This document shows, in pieces, positions 33,790 through 40,623 of a stretch of DNA of 64,000 nucleotides (positions within the stretch are counted from its first letter, which is position 1; every line of letters starts with the position of its first letter). The stretch covers positions 62,001 through 126,000 of IMG/VR virus record IMGVR_UViG_3300019776_000919. One strand, given 5' to 3'. A program made the translations under genes and the position numbers. This DNA comes from a virus. The notes under the pieces are model-generated. The model ran no database searches, was not told the origin of the DNA, and saw nothing but the letters and a program-made list of their open reading frames with translations.

Positions 33790-33990
33790 TTACAACTTAA
33801 AGTTGAATAACTTAGCCAGTAAACCTCGTCGCTCCGTGCTAGACTTTTGGCGAAATTCTTTAAGAGTCTTGGCTAAAAACTTGAACTCTTCATCGGAAGG
33901 TCCGAGTTTCAAAAACTCATACATGGCAAGAGTTATTTGTATCTCTTCACCGGGTTTAGGATTACTGTTTTCGCTCATTGATTTATTCAC
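33790..33990 (-). CDS. Small hypothetical protein
   Basis: 66 aa (62 if the internal MSEN start is used). Helical and basic at the C-terminus (FRQKSSTERRGLLAKLFNFKL). Its end overlaps the next promoter. Confidence 0.5.
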   Translation of the reverse strand: MNKSMSENSNPKPGEEIQITLAMYEFLKLGPSDEEFKFLAKTLKEFRQKSSTERRGLLAKLFNFKL

Positions 33991-34228
33991 TTTCAGGTTG
34001 AGTCAAGAATGCGCTAGAGAAGCCCGACTATTATCATCCCCCTACCGTTTTACCCAAACAGGGGTTATCCACTAAGTCTCTCTACTAGAGTGTTATTAAT
34101 AGAGTGACATAGGATATTTCACTTTCTCTTACTGGTGATGCTGTGGATGGTAAGAGAAGCCATGATAATAGGTCAATCCGGTGGGCTAGCCCGGATGAGG
34201 AGGTGTTTGGAACCAGTCGATATTCAGA

Positions 34229-35011
34229 TCAAGTCAAAGTGTTCCGCATCGCAGAAGAAAAGTGCTTGTGGATCAAATTGTTGAACATTGAAGCCAGGGC
34301 GTTGGTGATGTGCTTGAACATGTCCCGGAAAACCAAGCGCAAAACATCGCTGACCAAGAAAATCGGCCAAGCAAGCGTTTTGTCTGCCAAATTCCAAGCA
34401 GTCAAAGACTTGTTTAAGGAAAAGACGAACGGGTCCTTGATTTCATTCAGGCAGGATTTGTTTGCCACGTATGAATATTGAATACTAACCATGTCAAACC
34501 GAATGAGGGTTTGATCAGACAGTCGACCGGTAAATTTGCGCACGATTTCATACACCTCCAAAACTTCTTTATGAACTCCGGGAGACCAATCTTCATTCGT
34601 TTTTTTAAGCAGGTTTTGATAGGTATCAAAAAGTTGATAACTGATCAAAGTCTGCTTCCATGTGTTAGCCAAAAACCCCTTGGTCAAAATAACTTCATGG
34701 AGCGTAGCTGCAATGGCATAAATGATGCCTATTGCAAAGTACGCAAAGATGTACCCCGTTGAATTCCAAATTGAAAGACCGAGGTCCCGAACACTTTCAG
34801 GATACGATTTCGGAGATACCGTCGCACATATAAATTCATATGCAACAAACCCGAGCGCAATCCAGTAGTACGAGGAGTATTGATCCGGGGTGTTCAAAAA
34901 ATCTTGAAGCCTGTAATACTTTCGATCCACCGCTCGGATGCATTCGAAGAGAATCCAAAACCCCAAGACCCAAGTCAAAAGGAACGGAGTGAGAAATTCA
35001 AAAACGATCAT
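34229..35011 (-). CDS. Multi-span membrane protein of unknown function
   Basis: 260 aa. Hydrophobic segments near residues 5-25, 48-68, 85-110 and a long C-terminal amphipathic region (WPIFLVSDVLRLVFRDMFKHI). GC-richer codon use than the replication genes. The non-coding 34000-34228 before it contains only an 8-bp TCTCTTAC/GTAAGAGA hairpin (34127-34159). Confidence 0.6.
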   Translation of the reverse strand: MIVFEFLTPFLLTWVLGFWILFECIRAVDRKYYRLQDFLNTPDQYSSYYWIALGFVAYEFICATVSPKSYPESVRDLGLSIWNSTGYIFAYFAIGIIYAIAATLHEVILTKGFLANTWKQTLISYQLFDTYQNLLKKTNEDWSPGVHKEVLEVYEIVRKFTGRLSDQTLIRFDMVSIQYSYVANKSCLNEIKDPFVFSLNKSLTAWNLADKTLAWPIFLVSDVLRLVFRDMFKHITNALASMFNNLIHKHFSSAMRNTLT

Positions 35012-35100
35012 AAACCACCATTATGAATAGGGGTTGAAATTTAAAGCCAAACTTTGCTATTATTTTTTAGTTTTTGTATCTAGGTCAGTTGACGTTTGAT

Positions 35101-35538
35101 TTAAACCACGTAGCCCCGGTCGACTTGCATCAGCTTACGGATCTCCAGAAGATCCATATGATTGACTTGAAGCGATCCTTGATGATAGTGAGTGGCCCGA
35201 TATCCAATTTTTATAAATACCTCGTGGGCAACATCGCCAGGAACAATGTTGATAATCCCGTTGGGCCGACTTTGAGCTTCAACCATCAATCGATCCAACG
35301 TCTCTTGGATTTGAATCGTGGGACCATCCGCCTTAATGCTTGACATGGATTGAGAGATTTTGCACACGGCGAGGATGTACAAAGGCAGGCTCAAAACAAA
35401 CACCTTTTCTGCTGGAGTTGATTGGCTTGTGCAATACAAACCCCAGACCATCGGAATGCAACAAGACAGCACAATTATTGCAATATTCAGGAGTTTTCGA
35501 TTGTGCGGGGCGGGCAGGGGTTGAAGATTCGATTTCAT
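35101..35538 (-). CDS. Membrane protein of unknown function
   Basis: 145 aa. Two N-terminal transmembrane segments (LLNIAIIVLSCCIPMVWGLY; VFVLSLPLYILAVCKI), then a soluble domain of about 75 residues. Promoter at 35600. Confidence 0.6.
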   Translation of the reverse strand: MKSNLQPLPAPHNRKLLNIAIIVLSCCIPMVWGLYCTSQSTPAEKVFVLSLPLYILAVCKISQSMSSIKADGPTIQIQETLDRLMVEAQSRPNGIINIVPGDVAHEVFIKIGYRATHYHQGSLQVNHMDLLEIRKLMQVDRGYVV

Positions 35539-35599
35539 AGCGCCTCTGATGATTGAAGTATTAGCTAAATTTTCAGGAGACGTATATGTCTCTATACTT

Positions 35600-35608
35600 C
35601 TTATACCA
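35600..35608 (-). promoter_or_regulatory. Recurrent promoter motif (TGGTATAAG)
   Basis: TATTCTGGTATAAGAAGTATAGAG upstream of the 145-aa membrane protein gene. Confidence 0.7.
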
Positions 35609-35637
35609 GAATAAGCACTTGTAATTGAATGTAGAAT

Positions 35638-35880
35638 TTAATCCGAATATACTAATTCACCGTCAGACAATTTGATGATGTTGGTATACCCTCCCGGTTC
35701 CCTGCTTATGTAACAATCAGTTTCTGTTCTGACCCAAGGAAGGATATCCCCAATTCTGTATTGGGAATACCACATGCGGTGGTCTGAGAAACCAACAATT
35801 TTAATACCTATTGGATTTTTTCTGGCAACAGGAGTTAAAGAGGGGTCGATTATGTTTGTATTTGGCTGAGATTCTTGCAT
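35638..35880 (-). CDS. Small hypothetical protein
   Basis: 80 aa, beta-rich with VGFSDHRMWYSQYRIGDILPW. Overlaps the upstream gene by 31 bases. Confidence 0.55.
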   Translation of the reverse strand: MQESQPNTNIIDPSLTPVARKNPIGIKIVGFSDHRMWYSQYRIGDILPWVRTETDCYISREPGGYTNIIKLSDGELVYSD

Positions 35881-36236
35881 GAACGCAATTCTACCTCGTA
35901 TTTAAGCTGAGGTCTATACCAAATTCTTCCGGATATAGGATTTGGCTCTTGCCGATGCCTAGACCAGTCTGCATATTTACTCATGCCACCTAATTTGTCG
36001 TGCCATCTAAGCATAATTCTGCAAATAGAACCAACGTCTTTTCTTTGGCTGCACGCCATTTCATCAAGGATTTCTCCGGTCGGAGAAAATAGCCTAGCGT
36101 GCCACCTATCATTGATCTTTGTCACTTTAATGTAAATATCGGGATGATTATAAATAACCGGCGGCATCATCTTTTCTTTTTTACATTGTAATTTTTGCCT
36201 ACGTTCTAATTTTTGTTTACGCTTTGACTTTTTCAT
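35850..36236 (-). CDS. Hypothetical protein with very basic N-terminus
   Basis: 128 aa. The first 23 residues are nearly all Lys, Arg and Gln (KKSKRKQKLERRQKLQCKKE), then a mixed domain (WHARLFSPTGEILDEMACSQ). It may bind RNA or DNA. Confidence 0.55.
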   Translation of the reverse strand: MKKSKRKQKLERRQKLQCKKEKMMPPVIYNHPDIYIKVTKINDRWHARLFSPTGEILDEMACSQRKDVGSICRIMLRWHDKLGGMSKYADWSRHRQEPNPISGRIWYRPQLKYEVELRSCKNLSQIQT

Positions 36237-36307
36237 AGTATATAGAATGTGTAGGTAAGCTAAAAACTAAAGAAAATGAGTGAATTCAAACTTGAAATAA
36301 GGTAGGG

Positions 36308-36348
36308 GGCTACCATAACCTAGGTGTACAGCCTAAGTTACGGTAGCC
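36308..36348. ncRNA. Long near-perfect hairpin in a non-coding gap
   Basis: GGCTACC ... GGTAGCC with an inner TAAC-CTAGG / CCTAA-GTTA stem gives about 18 paired bases around a 7-base loop. No T-tract follows on either side, so it is not an obvious terminator. The rest of 36237-36517 shows no gene; a CGGCAC/GTGCCG pair (36358/36508) may close a further fold. Confidence 0.45.
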
Positions 36349-36517
36349 ATTAGGGTTCGGCACGAAGGCACAGGGGAACTCTACGCAGGCCAGATTGCTC
36401 GGGAAGATATTAACCCTTGGTTTAGTGTATACGGCAAAGAGTTTATTCTCTACCGTTTCGTCCACTGCTTATAGTCCCGGACTGATCACTACACGGACTG
36501 TTGGCTGCTGTGCCGTA

Positions 36518-36919
36518 TTACATGTAGGCACGGGCTTCGCTGAGGACCTTGGCTTCGCCTTCCATGGCGTCGCTAACGGCTTTGTTGAACTGGATGTGGT
36601 CGAAATCCTGCTGCGCCAGAGCTGCTTTCAACTTGGTCAACTCGATCAAGGAATGTTTGATGGCCTTCTCAGCGGCACGCAGCTTGCGAATGGATTTCAC
36701 CCGCTTTTTCAGGTGGGCATCCAGGTCGGAGATCTGGCCGACCTTCACTTGAATGAGATCGTTTTGACGATCTTCGTTCAGTTGTGCCTGGGCTTTCGCA
36801 AAGGCCTCGCTTGAGGCGATGCCGGGGGCCTGCTCGAATTCGGCCAAGTCGTCTGCCGAGACGCTTGCCGCCGGATTTCCGGGGAGCTTCACGTTGTTCT
36901 TCAACTTGTCTTTGCTCAT
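36518..36919 (-). CDS. Coiled-coil protein, GC-rich
   Basis: 133 aa. After a 35-residue disordered start, almost entirely heptad-like helix (DAHLKKRVKSIRKLRAAEKA, HSLIELTKLKAALAQQDF). GC-rich codons. Could be a scaffold or small structural protein, but no family is recognised. Located just downstream of tRNA-Lys. Confidence 0.6.
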   Translation of the reverse strand: MSKDKLKNNVKLPGNPAASVSADDLAEFEQAPGIASSEAFAKAQAQLNEDRQNDLIQVKVGQISDLDAHLKKRVKSIRKLRAAEKAIKHSLIELTKLKAALAQQDFDHIQFNKAVSDAMEGEAKVLSEARAYM

Positions 36920-36999
36920 GTTCTGCCTTTCGTGCAGTTGAGTGGTGGTGAAGGAAGATGGTAGGACGTACTGGATTCGAACCAGTGACCATCGGATTA

Positions 37000-37656
37000 C
37001 TTACTACTCCAGTTTTCACTGGCTGATTTTCATCATTGTAGTCTGGACTATATCATCACCTTCTGTCTTCACAGTTAAGGTGTCTTGCTCGTAGTCTCTG
37101 AGGACTCTCATAACGTCTAGGTAATCTGATAGCAAGTTTACCTTGCTATTCTGCCCGTTCTTAGGAGGATCGGCTCTCAGTGTCAAATGTGAACCTGTTG
37201 TTTTCAACAGCTCATCGTTTCTAATCCAAGCAATCTTGTCATCATCAACGCAGTAAACTGCATATATTTGACAATCTTTCATGTTGTATTGAAACCTATA
37301 ATTTGGCCCTGATTTCCAACCGCATACTGAATAAACCCCGTTTGTTTTAGTTACGGTTTTTACCTGTATGCCTATCAGCTTTGACTTTACTTCAAGCACT
37401 AAGTCTATTCTTGAGATATCACCGAGTTCGATGAATACTGAATATCCTAAGGCCAAAAGCTCAGTCGCTACTTTCATTTCTCCTAAATTACCTAATCGCT
37501 TAGTGTGCATAATCTTTTGGATTATACATCACAAGTTGCCTGCTGATTGACCAATCCTTTAGATTTTTACGACTGGGGTCGTACTAAAGGCTCTAAGGTT
37601 ATTCCAGCATATCGCAAGATTTTCATTCACATATTTCTATGTGACGCTTCCAATCA
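37000..37656 (-). ncRNA. Group I intron in tRNA-Lys (657 nt)
   Basis: Minus-strand P-like ATATGCTGGAATAACC and Q-like CAATCAGCAGGCAAC lie upstream of the ORF. R-like TCAGAGACTACGAG and S-like GATGATATAGTCCAG lie inside the end of the ORF. P7 pairs GACTA/TAGTC. The last intron base is G. Confidence 0.9.
37016..37510 (-). CDS. Intron-encoded PD-(D/E)XK homing endonuclease, I-Ssp6803I-like
   Basis: 164 aa inside the tRNA-Lys intron. Nuclease core: E11 (GNLGEMKVA), D36 (SRIDLVLE), Q49 and K51 (GIQVKT). This is the PD-(D/E)XK layout of I-Ssp6803I, the homing endonuclease of a cyanobacterial tRNA-fMet intron; the residue numbers appear to coincide with what I recall for it. It would cut intronless tRNA-Lys genes and promote intron homing. 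The C-terminal 45 residues are encoded by sequence that also forms the P7 part of the ribozyme, and the stop is 16 bases before the intron end. Confidence 0.85.
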   Translation of the reverse strand: MHTKRLGNLGEMKVATELLALGYSVFIELGDISRIDLVLEVKSKLIGIQVKTVTKTNGVYSVCGWKSGPNYRFQYNMKDCQIYAVYCVDDDKIAWIRNDELLKTTGSHLTLRADPPKNGQNSKVNLLSDYLDVMRVLRDYEQDTLTVKTEGDDIVQTTMMKISQ

Positions 37657-37737
37657 AAAGTCCGGTGCTCTACCAACTGAGCTAACGTCCCAAATTTGCA
37701 ACCTAGTATTTTACACTAGATTCTAATCGAAATCAAA

Positions 37738-38142
37738 TCAATTCGGCCCAAAGAAATAGATCCAATCACCCATCGTCAGTGCCAGCGACTGAGGGACCGT
37801 GCTGCTGAAAAGGTTTACCCACGCTGCGTACTCCGTCATGGCTGCAGTGTGTTCTTGAATTTTTGCATGGGCTTCAGCGAACGATTTCTGAAGATCAGTA
37901 TTCAAAACCACCTTTGGAGCAGCCCCGGTGTTGGACACCAGATTATGAGACTCGCTTTGGGTAATGGTTACCCCCTTGGTGCGGAGTTCTGCTTCAAGCT
38001 CGTCTTTCCGTTTTACCCAGTATTCAGCCCTGGATTTGCGAAATTCCAACTTCTTCTGTGCCGCTTTCAAAAGAATCGGCTGGTCAAAGTTGAACAACCA
38101 ATTTTCACGATGAGATTCGAAATGCTTAGGGTCAAGTAACAT
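37738..38142 (-). CDS. Hypothetical helical protein
   Basis: 134 aa from MLLDPKHFESH, which has GAAAGG upstream. A longer frame to 38184 lacks support. Charged helices (KAAQKKLEFRKSRAEYWVKRKDELEAEL) form a likely coiled coil. Ends LTMGDWIYFFGPN. GC-richer codons. Confidence 0.6.
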   Translation of the reverse strand: MLLDPKHFESHRENWLFNFDQPILLKAAQKKLEFRKSRAEYWVKRKDELEAELRTKGVTITQSESHNLVSNTGAAPKVVLNTDLQKSFAEAHAKIQEHTAAMTEYAAWVNLFSSTVPQSLALTMGDWIYFFGPN

Positions 38143-38162
38143 GACAGCCTTTCTATGGGGGT

Positions 38163-38377
38163 GCCCGACCCTCAAGATGAACAAACTCGTCTTACCACCA
38201 CAGCAGTCGGAGAACGAGGGTCGGGCGAAACTGAAAAATTATGAATCTGAGAGGTTGATAAGGGTGCTGGCTTCAACGCCACGGTCAATAGAGGAGGGTA
38301 TATTGAACGTGATTGGCCCAGAGGGTAGGCCTTTTATGAAACCAGCACTCCTATCAATCTCTACGGGACTTGATAGG
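38163..38377. ncRNA. Candidate multi-stem structured RNA
   Basis: No convincing gene in 38143-38493. Three perfect stems: GCCCGACCCTC/GAGGGTCGGGC (38163/38216), GTGCTGG/CCAGCAC (38264/38342) and CCTATCAA/TTGATAGG (38350/38370). It lies just upstream of a hypothetical gene and downstream of tRNA-Gly. Confidence 0.45.
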
Positions 38378-38493
38378 GGAATAGTGGTCGCCATTCCGCT
38401 TTTAAATTAGTGCTGTTCCTCAAGTATGCTTTTTATTGCATCGGTGCGGACCTCCTTGGCCGCTCGATTAATGAAGGCATGGTTTCAGGCAAA

Positions 38494-38567
38494 TGGAGCG
38501 GGGTACGAGACTCGAACTCGTTTAGGTAGCTTGGAAGGCTACAGCACAACCCATATGCCAACCCCGC
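38494..38567 (-). tRNA. tRNA-Gly (TCC)
   Basis: Acceptor GCGGGG(T)/(A)CCCCGC, anticodon loop CTTCCAA, T-loop TTCGAGT, encoded CCA. Confidence 0.93.
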
Positions 38568-38576
38568 AAAAGGCAG

Positions 38577-38678
38577 AAGTAGAGAAAGACCGGACGTTGC
38601 TCACATGAATGAGCTGGTTAATTCCTCCGGCATAGACCTGGGGCTAAACACCCCCTGCTTGCCACACATTCTCTACTT
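38577..38678 (-). ncRNA. Candidate structured RNA closed by a 10-bp stem
   Basis: AAGTAGAGAA/TTCTCTACTT closes 102 nt between tRNA-Gly and tRNA-Asn. Inside are GCTCA/TGAGC, CCGGA/TCCGG and GGGG/CCCC stems. It is cloverleaf-like in size but lacks a T-loop. Strand assumed from the flanking tRNAs. Confidence 0.45.
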
Positions 38679-38774
38679 TGCCAAAACTGAATAACGTCAC
38701 CCTTTACATCTTGTCTGTGGGGTGTTCACAATCGGCTTATCCAACAAGTCTCACCAATCGTTACGTCATATTTA

Positions 38775-38850
38775 TGGCTCCCCGACCTGGGCTCGAACCA
38801 GGGACCTACGGATTAACAGTCCGGCGCTCTACCAACTGAGCTATCAGGGA
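38775..38850 (-). tRNA. tRNA-Asn (GTT)
   Basis: Acceptor TCCCTGA/TCGGGGA (wobble pairs), anticodon loop CTGTTAA, T-loop TTCGAGC, encoded CCA. TGGTATAAT promoter at 38872. Confidence 0.95.
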
Positions 38851-38871
38851 ATTGTGAAAGTGGTATTTCAT

Positions 38872-38880
38872 ATTATACCA
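38872..38880 (-). promoter_or_regulatory. Promoter of tRNA-Asn (TGGTATAAT)
   Basis: TTGTGGTATAATATGAAATACC 22 bases before the tRNA. Confidence 0.7.
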
Positions 38881-39027
38881 CAATCAATGAACAGAAGCGG
38901 CAATCTAGTATGCCTATTACTAATCATTATTAGTACTGTACCCTACCTGAACGTTTAGTCGTGCTCCCAATGCTTCACATGGAAATATGCACGGATCAGG
39001 GTGTTACATGTTTACCGGGTCATTGAT

Positions 39028-39128
39028 TGGAGGAGAGACTGGGATTCGAACCCAGGTTTCAATGCCAATTCCTACCTTCGGTTGCTCCCGTGTAGTCCTT
39101 GCGTCCTAAGCCTCTAGACGATCTCTCT
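39028..39128 (-). tRNA. tRNA-like RNA A: Glu-type body with 32-nt anticodon loop
   Basis: Acceptor (A)GAGAGA/TCTCTC(C), with an A1-C72 mismatch. D arm GTCTAGAGGCTTAGGAC as in tRNA-Glu, T arm CTGGG-TTCGAAT-CCCAG, variable loop AAAC, and encoded CCA are all present. The anticodon stem CAAGG/CATTG (one mismatch) closes a 32-nt loop instead of 7. The loop contains its own hairpin CTAC-A-CGG...CCG-AAG-GTAG, so no anticodon can be assigned. Too short for a group I intron. Confidence 0.6.
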
Positions 39129-39136
39129 TTTTAAAA

Positions 39137-39250
39137 CCTCGTCAAGGTGGAATCAAACCACCATTATGGAGTTGGCATTGCCGTTACGAACAATCGTCGT
39201 GTTTGGCACGTCCTAGTGCTCCATTGTAATGCCATTATACTATCGACGAG
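39137..39250 (-). tRNA. tRNA-like RNA B: Gly-type body with 47-nt anticodon loop
   Basis: Perfect acceptor CTCGTCG/TGACGAG, Gly-like D arm (AGTATAATGGCATTACA), T arm GTGG-TTTGATT-CCAC, and discriminator G with no encoded CCA. Anticodon stem ATGGAG/CTCCAT is perfect, but it closes 47 nt with three small hairpins in a row: CGTG/CACG, ACGA/TCGT and GGC/GCC. No 7-base loop or anticodon can be defined. Confidence 0.6.
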
Positions 39251-39276
39251 TAACATCCGGTCAGCTACTCCGGAGG

Positions 39277-39366
39277 TTGAAATAGTTAGAAGCTTATTCC
39301 ACGAGCCGTTTATGGTCACGGTGCAAGAATGAACTTCGCTCTGAATACAGCTTCTAACTATTTCAA
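39277..39366. ncRNA. Candidate structured RNA closed by an 18-bp perfect stem
   Basis: TTGAAATAGTTAGAAGCT/AGCTTCTAACTATTTCAA. After one bulged base it continues as TATTC/GAATA, giving a 23-pair rod, with GAGC/GCTC and CCGT/ACGG pairs inside. Immediately follows tRNA-like B. Confidence 0.5.
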
Positions 39367-39369
39367 TTG

Positions 39370-40170
39370 GCAAAGCTCACATACCGTTACCAACAAAGTA
39401 GAACCAAAGGTCCGTGTCATGGTTTTTGCAAATGTCTGCGTGGAGCATGGCCCAGTCCAAGTTCAGACGTGATTGTGGTGATGCGTAGACGTTCAAAAGG
39501 GAAAGCATGTGAACTCCTAACTGTATGAAAGACAAGTCAAGCAATACCTTATCCAAGTGGCCTTATTGAGACTTTTCCAGTAAGAGGGACTCTCCTGGTA
39601 CGGTAGTCAAAAGGGGACTCAAACAAGTGCCGAAGGATTTACCCTGGGAGCCAAAATCACTTTCTTCACTCAAGTTTACCGCGAATAGACTTGATCTATT
39701 AGAACAAAGACTTGTCTTTAATACAGTCAAGGTGGATTGGAAATTACGCAAAAGGTGGTGAACCTCAGTCATCAATTTATAGTTGCGACCTATTGTTGCG
39801 TCTGGGATTAATAACCCGCTGTGTTTCGTGGCCACAAAGAGCACAGTTGAGAGTTACATGATCAGGTTCAGCCAACATTGAATTCTTCAGGTTCACCACC
39901 TTTTGCGCAAATTTAAGGTGCCCCTCCTTTGAGGCACGGTACTCTTACAAAGCAAGGCTCCTTGCGAACAAGGATCTTGGGAGGGGCATCTGAACTAGAA
40001 GGAAACTCCTAGTTCAGAACTTCGGTTCAGGCTGCGAGAGCCTGGACATAGCTGCTGTCATTGGCAGTTACTTGTTTACCTACATGTTTAACGAGCATAC
40101 AGGCTGGCTCGTGTTGTAGTCTAAGATACTAATCTGTCAATCGAATGCCTAGTCACCCCCATTGAACAGC
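39370..40170. ncRNA. Candidate large non-coding RNA within the tRNA array (about 0.8 kb)
   Basis: The longest gene-free stretch in the island. It has a 19-bp stem at 39747-39765/39889-39907, TGCCCCTCC/GGAGGGGCA (39919/39980), TGAACTAG/CTAGTTCA (39991/40009), a GAAC-TTCG-GTTC tetraloop hairpin (40018-40029), CAGGCT/AGCCTG and ACGAGC/GCTCGT. Size, density of stems and position among phage tRNAs recall GOLLD/ROOL-type RNAs, but identity is not shown. Confidence 0.5.
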
Positions 40171-40174
40171 TTAA

Positions 40175-40313
40175 TGGTGGAGGTGCCCGGAATCGAACCG
40201 GGGTCTTGCCAGTTGTTCTCTCTTTCTTTCAGATGAGCGAACTCATCACACAACAATTCTTTTAAAGGTCCAACTTCTACCTTTTTACTACTACATAACC
40301 GCAGGTGATACCT
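40175..40313 (-). tRNA. tRNA-like RNA C: T arm and acceptor with expanded body
   Basis: The 3' part is canonical: CCCGG-TTCGATT-CCGGG, CACCTCC, A, encoded CCA. The best 5' partner is GAGGGTG (one A-C mismatch and one G-U). Instead of normal arms there are AGGT/ACCT, AAAGGT/ACCTTT and a GTTGT/ACAAC stem enclosing a GATGAG-TTCG-CTCATC hairpin. The 3' end resembles tmRNA, but the segment is far too short and no tag frame is seen. Confidence 0.45.
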
Positions 40314-40335
40314 CTAACACCCTCGCTATGTTTAG

Positions 40336-40623
40336 TTAACCCTTCAGATTTTCATCTTTGGGCTTGATCCATTCCAATCTGAGAAAATTGGTGTAATCAC
40401 TGGGATCGTAACGGTCGTAGTACAAACACTGAGTGTGAATCCAGTGAGCTGTAATACGTACGTCTTCCGGCTTAGCATCAGGCCAACGTTCTTTAGCTTT
40501 AGCCAAAAGGCCTGCTAAGTCAAGCTGCTCGACATAATAGCCGGTTTCGATCCAAAATTCAGTCTCAGTGTCATCAGGCCAGAAGTCGACAATTTCTGTA
40601 CCCTTGCGAGTTGTTTTGCCCAT
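40336..40623 (-). CDS. Hypothetical protein
   Basis: 95 aa from MGKTTRKG, whose ATG overlaps the upstream stop (TAATG). The track-length frame to 40653 is longer but overlaps the neighbour. Acidic, Trp- and Tyr-rich. Function unknown. Confidence 0.6.
   Translation of the reverse strand: MGKTTRKGTEIVDFWPDDTETEFWIETGYYVEQLDLAGLLAKAKERWPDAKPEDVRITAHWIHTQCLYYDRYDPSDYTNFLRLEWIKPKDENLKG

Larger units (their letters stand above)
36959..37691 (-). tRNA. tRNA-Lys (TTT) interrupted by an ORF-bearing group I intron
   Basis: Exon 1 (37691 to about 37657): GGGACGT acceptor, D arm, anticodon stem CCGGA, CTTT. Exon 2 (about 36999 to 36959): TAATCCGA, T arm TTCGAAT, ACGTCCT, A, encoded CCA. Joining restores loop CTTTTAA. 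The junction lies inside or next to the anticodon and is ambiguous by one base. Pair 27-43 is C-A, a mismatch. Confidence 0.9.

Noticed and set aside
34000-34228. Possible small gene or RNA in the gap
   Set aside because: Only an 8-bp hairpin and no coding frame with a start signal were found.
36669-37019. 116-aa minus-strand frame
   Set aside because: Reads tRNA-Lys exon 2 and then the wrong frame of the coiled-coil gene.
38141-38410. 89-aa plus-strand frame
   Set aside because: Crosses three perfect RNA stems, has no ribosome site and no recognisable sequence; a structured RNA explains it better.
38722-38958. 78-aa plus-strand frame PTWARTRDLRINSPALYQLSYQ
   Set aside because: The well-known artefactual translation of an antisense tRNA (here tRNA-Asn).
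39563-39844. 93-aa minus-strand frame
   Set aside because: Lies in the heavily paired non-coding segment, no promoter or ribosome site, no family resemblance.
40175-40335. tmRNA gene
   Set aside because: Only about 140 nt are available and no tag reading frame was found; only the 3' end resembles tmRNA.
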